A stretch of DNA of 64,000 bases from Setoptus koraiensis. Lineage: Eukaryota; Arthropoda. Location of the stretch: positions 13,206,001 through 13,270,000 of the forward strand of contig CM106586.1 in the NCBI GenBank assembly GCA_048013815.1. Reading direction: 5' to 3'. The position numbers and the translations under genes are program-made. Below the pieces are notes generated by a model. The model did no database searches and had not been told where the DNA came from. It saw only the letters and a list, made by a program, of their open reading frames with translations. Positions 1 to 9,764 of this stretch are shown in pieces (the first letter of the stretch is position 1; each line of letters starts with the position of its first letter).

Positions 1-1954
1 TGGCGCTGACCGTTGGCCGGTTGTGTTGCGCAACATAACAGTTGGACAGTTAGTTTGGCCGAGGACAGTTGACCAAATTGAATTGCAAGTGGCTCACTAT
101 TAGCCACTATTAGACGACGCCGGCCCGACTGTGTGCCGAATGAGAATTAGTGTCGGCGAAAGGTGCCGCCGCCGCCTACCCGTCGGGGCCCACACAGTCG
201 TGCCCCCCAGAAAAGGGCGCTCGCACACGACGGGCACGCAGCCCAAAGGGCGAGCGGGCGCCCGAACGAGCAGCCAAACAAACGGCGATTGTCATTAGCT
301 GGCCGGTCATGGGCTCCGGCCAGCACGCCGACGACGACGACGCCGACGACGCCGACGACGAGCATAAATGAGCGAGCGTGCTGTTGTTTGCAAATGATGC
401 AACTTGCATCATTGGCCTCACGCGCGGCCCCAAATCCAAATCAATGCAAATGAAAGCCGATAGATGATTCGCATATCGCGCGGCCCGGCCGGTGGGCACT
501 GATTGAAATGACACTTGCACGCTTGCCGCACGCCGTCATGCAGTTCCTAATGGGGCCCATTCGCATGCGGGCCGGCGCGCGCGCCACTGCCAATGCTGCC
601 AAATCTGCAAATTTGTCTGCTTCGGATATCCGTTCGGCTCGGTCCGTCGGCGGCCGTTCGCTGCCCGACCGAACAAACAAGCCCGCTCTGCTGGGCAAGA
701 TATTGGGCTGATTTATGGTTGATTATCCGCCGTGCCGCCGCCGCCAATAACTGCGGCCCGTCGGTCGGTTCGGCTCGAGCCGCTGGCGAGTCGCGTGCGC
801 TCATATGTCGGCCGTCGCGAATCGAGTTTGTTTGTCGCCAGTGCGGGCCAGTGACGGAAACGACGCCATTGACGGCAATGGGCTATTAGCCGGCAGTGGC
901 AGTAATGTTAAAAAATTGTCATTACTCGCGCAGTTGGCCCCGCTACTAACAAGTTGTTGGCGCGACCATTCCGGCCGTCCGCCAACGACCGAGATCCGCC
1001 AACGGCCGCCGACTGTCCGATGCGCGCAATCAGTGAGCCCAAAAACAGCGGCCAGCCCAGGCCGATCGGGCCCCAAACTAGGCCACACTAATACGCGCGC
1101 GCGCGCGCGCGTCACTCAATCTTATCTCTGGTCGGTGCGCGCGTTACGTTTGCCAGCGCCAGCCATCCATCTATTCGATTCTCGATTTGATTTTATCCAG
1201 CGATATATCTGGATAAAAAGAAGAAGTAAACACCGAGCGTGCAGCGCTTTCTTCTCGCGTTTCTTTGCAGCAAATTTATTATCTTCTGCCATGTTTAGTA
1301 TCTCCTCGGGCGCGTCCTCGCGTCAGCCACTGCGTGCATCGGAAGGGGCCCCGCAACAGTGACACTGGCTGGCTGGCGGATCTCGGCGGAAAGTCGCTTG
1401 TGGGGCCCCCACTCCACTGGGCCGAGGGTTTCATTGGGCTGAGGGCTCTATTAGGGCCCTCAGCCAGTTTCGTGTCATGGGCTCGTTCGGCTGGCTGACG
1501 GCGTCTGGCGGCGCCATTCGCCCGTTGACTGGCGAGTGCGCTCCATCTGTCTGCCTGGGCACGGCGCGCGAGATGCGCCAAGATGGATGCTCAAATTCTA
1601 ACCGGGGCCCCGTGCCTATCTGGCGGCCCCATCAGCTCGCCCCATCGTCTGGGGCTCGCTCGCTCGTCTCATGCTAATAACAATACAAATGTTGTTCCGT
1701 TGTTGGCGCCAGCCACGCCAGCGCCCAAAAGGCAGCCAGTTATGCGCTTAGTTTATATGCAAATTAGTACACTTGAGTTGGTGCGAGCGGGGGCTCCGTC
1801 GCCAGTGCGTGTTTGCAACTTTCGATCTCTTCATTTGCCTTCATTTGGCCTCGCTGTCGGCCACCCGCTTGCCCGCTCTCTCGCTGCCTGCGAGCTCGTC
1901 TATCGGGCTCCCTTCTCGTCTCTAGGCGGCCCGTGCCCTTTGCGAGCGGTTGTT

Positions 1955-1988
1955 TATAAGAGCGGGCGCGGGTCCCGTTGGTGTCAGT
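1955..1988 (+). promoter_or_regulatory. Candidate TATA/initiator core promoter
   Basis: TATAAG starts at 1955 and an arthropod-type initiator TCAGT lies at 1984-1988. If the A at 1986 is +1, the TATA box starts at -31, the canonical spacing. About 30 bases downstream an ATG at 2016 in a good start context (A at -3, G at +4) opens a 35-codon frame ending at 2123, with a possible splice donor (GTATGC) at about 2071. It points towards the Alk exons on the same strand. This rests on motifs only and could be chance. Confidence 0.3.
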
Positions 1989-3854
1989 GTGAGATAAATA
2001 ATACAAAAATAAAAAATGGCTCGTCGCGCCGCGCGTGTGTCGCCCCAGTTGGGGCGCCCAGTTGGGCGAACGGTATGCATAGCAGCGCGTGCATGTCTGG
2101 CGAATAATATTGTGTGCAAATAGTTTAAATAGATTGATAGAGATTCTCAAACGAGTTGCTCTCTCTCTCTCTATTTATGTGTGCAGATCAGGAATGAGGC
2201 GCGGGCCCCACAACTGCCTATATGGTGGGCCAAATCGCCGCCGCTTATATCGCAGCCGGATAAATCGGGCTGGAAACGTGCGCGACGGGCGCGGGCGTCA
2301 GTATAAACAAACCGACAATATTTGGTTTGATTTCAGCCAAAGCGGCGGCAGCTACACGTCGGCCGCTTTGGCGACTTTAGCCGGATCGACTTTAGCTGGC
2401 ACCCAAACTGGCTGCCAAATAGGCTCTCGAAATAGCAAAATGCTAAACCATTTACCACCTGAATAAATGGCGCCCATGAATACTGCGAGACTGCTAATAA
2501 TCGGATATCGGTTCCGAGGAGCGCGCCTTGGCGCAAATCTCGTCGTCGTGCACGGATTTTGCAGCCTACTCCTGATGAATATCAATTGTTTTTCATGTTT
2601 GTCGAAACTGTTTTAAGAGGAGCTGCCAAGTTGCCTGCTGCCCTCCAAGTTGTTGTTTGTTTTGGCGACCGCTCCACTCCACGCGTGTGTCGCCCCCCAG
2701 TCTGGCTGAGCCGTCTCGTCGGGCGCACCGTCATCATTCTTCGTTTTGTTTCGTCTCGAGCGTCTCACTTCTTCTGCCTTGGCCCCATCTTGGCCTCGCC
2801 TTGGCCTCGTCTCTGGCCCCATCTCCTGGCCCTCGTCTGCTGACATGCCAGGCCACTGCAGCCAGCCGTGTTTGCCCTTTGTTGTTTGCCATCTATCAAT
2901 CACAATCTAGCCGGCGATAGGGGCGGCTAGAGCTGAGAGAGTTGAGCGGGCCCCAGCAGCAGCAGCAGATAATGCAGATATCATACTCGTCTGGCCATAC
3001 CAATTTTCGCTCGACAGGCTCGTATAAGCACATAATATATATATGAGGCATATATTAAAAACAAAACTTGTCCCGCTGACCCCGGCACAAGTTTTGTGCC
3101 GGGCGTCCCGCGGTGCGGCCGGCCCGACGCAACACGATACATGGCTCGGTATATATATATCATATCCGTGCGCGTACCTTGGCGCGCACATTTCTGATGG
3201 GGGCCCATTCGGGGGCCCATATTCGCAGGCCGGCATGCAAACACGGCCGCACTGTGATTTATGGGGTTGCAACGGGTTCGCTGTTGATTCGTGATGAACG
3301 TCCAGCGAGACTATTCAAGCGAGCAAACCAATCATTTATTCACCACTCTGGCGTCGCATCCGCAACTCTGAGAACTATCACAAAGCGACCAACTGTCCGA
3401 GGGGCGCACCAGAGCACCAGAGCACCAGAGATCTTTTCGCCGGTGTGTGGCCAGTCTTGGCCAGTATCTTTGCGCCAATATCCGCCAGTCTTTGCGCCAA
3501 TATCCGCCAGGCTCGCGCATGCCACCAATCAGTGCCACCAATCCGCCGGCCAATAAAATAATAGTGACAGTAATATAACCTCTGCCTAGCTGTCCGCTGG
3601 CTCTCAACAATATCCGCTTGCACCGGCACACGCCGCATATCCACTGATATCCATTATTCATGATCGCATTATTCTTATTTATGCGCCTTATTTCTTTTCC
3701 CCCAAATTATCCAATGCCGCGCTCGCCCAAACCGTATATCCGCCGCGCTGCCGCAATCGTGTCACGTCACAAATTTCATCGGCGCGCCAATATTGTCGCG
3801 GGGCCCCACATGATGATATTATGTTGCAATGTTGTGCGCGCGCCGTTCGGGATT

Positions 3855-3953
3855 ACGCAACCAACGAAACGCAACCAACGAAACAAAACCAACGAAACGC
3901 AACCAACGAAACAAAACCAACGCAACCATAATAATAATAATAATAATAATAAT
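3855..3953. repeat. 14-bp tandem repeat followed by (AAT)n
   Basis: About five imperfect copies of a 14-bp unit (CGCAACCAACGAAA-like) run to about 3927 and are followed directly by an AAT microsatellite. They lie just upstream of the predicted Alk acceptor at 4078, so they are most likely intronic. Confidence 0.8.
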
Positions 3954-4078
3954 GATGATGATAATAATAAAAATAATTATGATGATAATAATCGTCATGA
4001 TAAACGCAACAATAATGCCGCTAATGATGATTATTGTGGCCATTATCGCCATCTAAACAACGTGATTAACCAAATTAG

Positions 4079-6246
4079 GATATTTATGCGCGGCGCTCGC
4101 GGAGGTCACGGTCTCAACGGTTTGGGCGGCCCGGGCGCCAGCCTGAGCGCCGTGTTCCGCTGGACAAAGGGACAGGTTCTGTATTTGAGCGTGGGCAGGC
4201 GCGGCCAGGACGCCTGTCCGTCTGCGTCTCCGTCCGTCAAATGGCCCGCCGCCGCCACCGCCGCCGGCAACACCAAACCCGTCGGGCCCGCCACTACCGT
4301 CCAGCCGCCGTCGCCGCTCGAAAGTGGCGCCGCGGCTCTCGGGCCGCCGCCGCCGCCGCCGCCACAAACAACCGGCGGCCCATTAGCATCACCATTAACG
4401 TTACCATTAACGGCCACACATGAATCATCATCACCATCAGTGGCGGGTCCCGAGTGGTGCCGAGGCCCGCTGGGCTTTGTCGACGAGCAGCTAAAAAAGA
4501 ATCTCATCAATCACCAGAGCGGTGGCGGAGGCGGAGGTGGCGCCACCTATCTGTTCATTAGCAACAAATTGGATCAGTTAGACCGGCCGCAACAACAACA
4601 GCAACAACAACAACAACCGTTGCAACAGCAACTACTCAAGTTGCAACGAGTGAAAGCCGATCGAAAGCGAAACGAACAACTTCAATTACAACAAGGTGCC
4701 AGCTTGGAACCCTCATTGTCATCGAAATCACAGCCACAGCTGACCAGCAACGAGCCCCCGGTACCGGGCCCCACTCTGGCGCAGGTAATGATGTCGCACG
4801 CGTCGGAGAGCGGCCGAGTGGGCGACGCAATAGTTGAAACTGAACCGGGCAACAAGAGTGCCCAATTGAGCCCAATTCAGAAATTGCTCGACGACACCCG
4901 ACTGCTAACGCCATCTGGTGTGGGCCCCAATGGCGCCCAATTGCCAATTCAGCAATCCGATTATTATTATTATGTCTCGTCCGACGATTACTCCACCGCC
5001 GATCAGCCTATACCGCTGGCCATAGCTGCAGGCGGCGGTGGCGGTACCTTCTCAGTGAAACCGGACAATTACTATCAGGCCAATGGGGGCCACGGGCGCG
5101 GACTGCCCATGACCTACGAGGATCAGATCAACATGGCAGCGCAAGTTGTTCAACTGGACGCCTTTCAGCCCCGGTCGCTAGCGCCGAATACAATTCCGGC
5201 AGCGGGCGATTCAGCAGCCGATGTCGGTGGTCATTCTTCTAGCGGCTCGGAGGTCGTAAGGCGATCCGATCAATTGTTGGGCCATAATTGGGGCGCAAAT
5301 TGGCACGTCAACGTGTTGAATTTATCCGAAGTGAGCTATTTGAGTAACAGTGGCCCGCTCAAGGGGGTCGCCGCTTCGGGTCACGTGATATCGCAGCCGG
5401 ATTCGTTCATTTTGAAACCGCCCGACTATCCACATCCGAGCCTGGCGCTGAGTGCGGGCGGATACGGCGGATCCACCTGTCCGCAGACAATCCGTTCCTC
5501 TGAAGATTCAACTGTGATAACTAACGCCAACACTGTGGCCTCTGGCGGATACGGTGGTGGCGGAGCCGGGTGCGTGTGGGGCGGCGGCGGTGGCGGCCAC
5601 ATGGGCGGCCGGCCGGGCAGACCCGGTTTTGGGGCCGAGGGAGGCACGAGTTTTGTTCACAGGGATCTCGCGTTGAGCCTGACGATGGACACCGAAGCCA
5701 GCCGAGCCAGTCTAATTAGCAGCGGTGCCATGATGGAGAGCATGGCCAAAATAAGTGACCAACCAAATGAGGAGCCTGGCGAGGATTCTCCGTCGCGACC
5801 AACTGTGTCTGGGCGCGACAACAACATGTATCCGTTGTTCAAAAGGGCCCCAGGCGACAACTTAAGATGGTTCGAGGCAGCCAATTCGCCTGCCAGCAGC
5901 CGGGGAGACGCTCTGAAAAGAGAAGTGGCCTTCGGGGGCGACCTGCCGTCAGAGCTGCTCGGCAGCGACGGAAAGAGACCTCGAGGCGCTGATTGGACCA
6001 ATATCAAAGCATTTGACGGGCACCTCGATCTAGATGGCGATGGCGAAATAATGATAATGTATCAATTGGAGAATTGCTGTGATTCAAAAAAATATCCGTG
6101 CGTCATAGCGAACAGTTTGCGCCAAGATGCCCTGGCGACGACGCCCAGAAACGAATCCTCTGCCGGCCAATCTGTGGACAATTTTGACACGCTGGTCAAG
6201 CGTTGTTTGTGTCCGGACGGAACTCTTCGTTTGAGTTCTTGCCAGG
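4079..6246 (+). CDS. Alk: Alk-type receptor tyrosine kinase, glycine-rich ectodomain exon
   Basis: This exon encodes the extracellular glycine-rich domain of an Alk/LTK receptor. It opens with RGARGGHGLNGLGG and KGQVLYLSVGRRGQDACP, both characteristic of Alk, then GGGGGGGATYLF, AAGGGGG, GGYGGSTCP and GGYGGGGAGCVWGGGGGG. It ends in an EGF-like piece (LENCC, RCLCPDGTL). Long low-complexity linkers, including a Gln run near 4590-4630, separate the glycine blocks, so the domain is far longer than in vertebrate or fly Alk. The start at 4079 is inferred from an acceptor (AAATTAG) because sequence upstream becomes Asn-rich simple repeat. The 3' end uses donor GGTAAGT at 6247 in phase 1, matching the next exon. 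Further 5' exons (MAM, LDLa) are expected but not seen. Confidence 0.85.
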
Positions 6247-6349
6247 GTAAGTGGGCCTCAATGAGCGCCTCTGAATCGAGCTGCCCGACTGATTATTCAA
6301 AATATAATGATTGTATGTAATATTGTCTACTTCCACATTGTCCGCACAG

Positions 6350-6460
6350 TTCCCCGGGACCTCAAGGAGTTATTGTTGAACATTGTGAGATCGCCAATCT
6401 CGCTGTTTGGATTTTTCATGACAGTGTTCATTGTGTATCTCGTGATGTTCTCATCCAAAT
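6350..6460 (+). CDS. Alk: Alk transmembrane exon
   Basis: A 111-bp exon bounded by acceptor CGCACAG (to 6349) and donor AAATGTGAGT (intron from 6461). It enters and leaves in phase 1, so it joins its neighbours without a frame change. It encodes a single hydrophobic segment (SLFGFFMTVFIVYLVMF) followed by a basic stop-transfer residue, which is the membrane anchor between the glycine-rich ectodomain and the kinase. Introns on either side are short, about 103 and 158 bp. Confidence 0.8.
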
Positions 6461-6618
6461 GTGAGTTGCTCGCCTATTCAACCTTTTTGCTGGCGCGAGC
6501 TCCCGGAGCCGTCCCTTCGGACGCTCGCGGAAATCGCTCGAAATCTCCGATCTCGCGCTATCTTATTAATCTTGCACCAATTTACTAATTTAATCACTTG
6601 TTGCCACTGCCGACACAG

Positions 6619-8274
6619 GTGAGCCGATCCGGTACAAACTGTTGCCCTTCTACTACAAGCGAAGCCATCTAAAGAAGCGCCAAAAATACTGGGACAGCAC
6701 CTTCAACGGCTACGACTACCGCAACGGGCGCGAAATGGGGCCCCTAAATTCGTTGCTGTCCGCGAGCGATCAACAATTGGCACGAATACGTCATTTGAGG
6801 GGCCGCCAAATAAACGAGAATCCCAATTATCTGTCCGCAAGCGACAGTAAAACATTGGCGGCTCAACTGCACAGCTATCAATTGAATCGCCAGCGGCTCA
6901 CTCTGGCCGCTTCGCTCGGCAAGGGTGCATTCGGCGAGGTATTCCAGGGATACCTGTCGGGCGGGTACGCCTGGCTGTCCGAATTGCAACAGCAACAACA
7001 CAACCAGCAGCACCAGAACCAGCAGCACCAGAACCAGCAGCAACATCACGAGAGCGAGCAGCAGCCGCACCGACAGAAGGGGCCCGTTTCCATGAGCAAC
7101 GCCAGCCTGTGCACCGAAACCTTTCAGAACGGGACCTCGGGCCTGGGTACGCTAAGCAGCGCCGCCTCGTCGATAATAACCAATCGGTCGACAATACCGC
7201 TGGTGTCGCGCTTGGACCACAAACTGAAACATAAGCAGCAAAAGCAGCAACAACAGCACCAGCAACAATCGCACCAGCGCTCGGTGCGCGACAACCAAAA
7301 AACCAGGGCCCAAGCGGCCAGCCAAAACAAGAGCTCGTATTTGCCGCTGGTGACCAGCCAGACGGACGGCTCGCACCAGTCGTTTGACCTGTCACTGAAT
7401 GGCGTCGACAACGAGCTGGCGCTCGACAACAACAGCAGCAACAACAACGTGGACGACGCTGCAAATCTGTTGCAGCAACCCATTGACACAAGCGACTCGC
7501 TACCTGTTGCCGTCAAGACCCTCAGCAGCGACAACAGAATGAGCAGCGCCGATTTCAAGCAGGAGGCGCTCAATATGTCGCTTGTGTCGCATAGGAACAT
7601 TGTTAAATTGATTGGGGTTTGTTTCGAGGACGACCCGCTGTACATTGTGATGGAGCTGTTGCCCGGCGGAAATTTAAAGAATTTTCTGCTGCAAAACAGA
7701 GACACTCCGCTGCGTCCGACACAATTGTGCATGGGCGATTTGTTGGTGTTTGCGCTAGATATCGCCAGAGGCTTGAATTATCTGCAAGCGAAACATTTTA
7801 TACATCGCGACTTGGCCGCGCGCAATTGCCTGCTGTCGTCGGCCAGCAAAAATTTCTACGATTCCATCACGCTGTTGGGTTTCAACAGCACCGCGCTCAA
7901 CAGTCCGTCGCCCACCAATCACCGACAACAACAACAACAACAGCTAGACAACAACAACGGCCCGCACAGCGTCGAGGGCCAGCCCGTGCCGGAAGTGGGC
8001 GGCCATCAGCGCAGCGGGTCGCCTTCGTGTCTGTCGCTGGCCGCGGCCGGCGCCGGCGGCCCCTCTCACCGGGCCCGGCTGACGGGAGCGCGCTCTTTCG
8101 TGGGCTCGGCCCCGTCGGCCGCCGACGTTCAGGCCAATCATCGGGTGGACATTGAAAAGGTTTACACGAACGGATATCAGAACAGCAACATAGTGGCGAA
8201 AATAGCCGACTTTGGAATGGTGCGCGACATCTACAAGAACGACTACTATCGCAACGCGCAACGAGAAATGCCAG
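6619..8274 (+). CDS. Alk: Alk juxtamembrane region and kinase N-lobe to activation loop
   Basis: After the acceptor at 6618 the exon encodes a juxtamembrane segment with an NPNY motif, a PTB-docking site conserved in Alk. It continues with the glycine loop LGKGAFGEVFQGYL, VAVK lysine (7512-7514), helix-C FKQEAL, hinge IVMELLPGG, catalytic loop HFIHRDLAARNCLLS and IADFG. The activation loop RDIYKNDYYR carries the YxxxYY pattern of Alk and insulin receptors. Every catalytic residue is present. Two large low-complexity inserts are unusual: about 180 residues (Gln/Ser/Asn-rich, 6960-7494) between the glycine loop and VAVK, and about 115 residues (7842-8190) between the catalytic loop and the DFG motif. 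Neither contains a stop. Cryptic introns cannot be excluded. The donor at 8275 is phase 1. Confidence 0.88.
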
Positions 8275-8305
8275 GTGAGTTGCATAATTGCATTGGCGCC
8301 ATTTC

Positions 8306-8373
8306 GCCATTACAAATTTGTTAGTTTGAGCCGCGTCTCGTGGCGTGGCTCAACTAACAAATTTGCGAGTGGC
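8306..8373 (+). other. Long hairpin in the Alk kinase intron (pre-miRNA-like)
   Basis: Bases 8313-8332 and 8347-8365 are complementary over 19 pairs with one bulged T. The stem extends inwards by three pairs (one a G-U wobble) to an 8-nt loop and outwards, across a small internal loop, by GCCA/TGGC. The total is 68 nt with about 26 pairs. It lies inside the intron 8275-8590, 31 nt after the donor, so a spliced Alk transcript would carry it. The fold is seen in the sequence; a role as a microRNA precursor or splicing element is only a possibility. Confidence 0.45.
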
Positions 8374-8590
8374 CGCTAAAGTCGCTATAGTCATTTGTAT
8401 AATCTGCTAATAATCTCATAATGAACCTCTGACTCGCTGTTTTTCTCACACCGCTCGCACTGGATCGGGACGCTGGCGACGCTGATCATGTCTTTGGCGT
8501 CGTTCCAAACAAATTAAATGTATAATAATATAATAATTAAATGTATAATGATATAATTATTAAATATGTACGGCCAATGTCCGGCCGCAG

Positions 8591-9729
8591 TCCGCTGGAT
8601 GGCGCCCGAGTGCTGCCTGGACGCCGTGTACACCACCAAATCCGACGTCTGGTCCTTCGGCATTCTGTTGTGGGAGGTGATGTCGATGGGCCAGATGCCG
8701 TACCAGAATCTGCTCGAGAACCAGAAGGTGATTGAGTTCATTAGTAGGCGACGCATGAAGACGGTTAGCCCGACGAGCAACAACTCGAATCAGCCTCAAT
8801 GTTCTGACAGTGTCAATGTGACCACGCCAAATTCAATGCCAACCGACAACCAGGCCGCCATCGTAAATGACGCGGACGTTGGCGTTAGCGGCCAGCAACG
8901 CCAACAAGCGCCAACGGACACCATATGCGCTAATAACAACGGGCAACAATTACAGGAGCCACAACAAAAACAACAGCTCGAGCCTCCCCTGCCCATGCCC
9001 CATCAGAACACCCCGTGGCAGGTCTATTCGATTATGTGCTCTTGTTGGGCCTCAAATCCGGACGACAGACCCCAATTCGACGACATAACGGAGCGATTGT
9101 ATTTGTGTTTGCAAAACGAGGACATACTTAACACACCGTTGCCCTGTTTCGCTGACATATCGCACGCGACGCCCACGCCGACACCCACGCCAACGCCCAC
9201 GCCGACCCCATCTGAGCTGACATCGGCATGGAGGATCAATCAGCAGCACAATGGCGGCTTGCTGAGCCACAGTGGCCAGCAACGAATAGCCGGTGCGAAT
9301 AATAAAAATAATCAACAGCAACAACAACAACAATTAGATACTCACAACCAAAGCCAGCGTGCCTTTGATTCGCCAAGAGCAAAACCACCTTTTAGCGCCA
9401 CTGACCAGGCCAATTCGCCAATCGGTTTGTATACTAACAACGAATTGCCATTGAGTGTGGACAATTTGCTCAATGTCGTTAAATACGAGAACAACAACAA
9501 CAACAACAACGATAGTCGATTTAAAAATACACAACAGCAACAATTAACCAGCGGCTACAGCAATAATCCCACTGATCAGGCCATCAATCAATTGAACTTG
9601 ATCAGTTTGGATCAGTCTACGAAACGGGCCACAAGTGACAGTGATGATATAGCCCGCTGTACAGCCACAAATAAGGACAACGAAGCTAAAATTGATACGG
9701 ATAGTGACTACTTGACGCCAAATATCTGA
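8591..9729 (+). CDS. Alk: Alk kinase C-lobe and cytoplasmic tail (last exon)
   Basis: The acceptor GGCCGCAG at 8590 joins the preceding phase-1 donor to read [13 protein letters not shown], the expected P+1 loop of an insulin-receptor/Alk class kinase. [14 protein letters not shown] (helix F) and [18 protein letters not shown] (helices H and I) follow, with LNTPLP matching the end of Alk kinases. A third insert of roughly 75-80 Gln/Asn-rich residues (about 8760-8999) separates helices F-G from the rest. The tail holds a Thr-Pro run (9171-9209), Gln and Asn runs, and a terminal DYLTPNI with a possible phosphotyrosine. The stop is TGA at 9727-9729. Confidence 0.88.
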
Positions 9730-9758
9730 TTGGCTCAATATGACATGCAATCATGTTC

Positions 9759-9764
9759 AATAAA
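9759..9764 (+). terminator. Poly(A) signal AATAAA for Alk
   Basis: A canonical AATAAA sits 29 nt after the Alk stop codon and is the first candidate cleavage signal. A very short 3' UTR would be implied if it is used. Confidence 0.5.

Larger units (their letters stand above)
1..4078. other. GC-rich non-coding stretch upstream of the first recognisable Alk exon
   Basis: No reading frame here resembles a known protein. The MAM and LDL-receptor-A domains expected upstream in an Alk ectodomain were not found, so this is either intron of Alk, with 5' exons to the left of the window, or upstream sequence. It is rich in GGGCCC-type strings. It also holds a (CG)9 run at 1094-1111 that could adopt Z-DNA, a perfect 10-bp inverted repeat at 1191-1218, and a CT run near 2159-2172. 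Confidence 0.6.

Noticed and set aside
805-1362. A 185-codon plus-strand frame
   Set aside because: No recognisable domain, runs through the (CG)9 tract, and GC-rich composition makes long chance frames common.
3660-4078. Extension of the Alk exon back to the ATG at 3660
   Set aside because: This part translates a 14-bp repeat and an AAT microsatellite; an acceptor at 4078 just before the first Alk-like residues is a better boundary.
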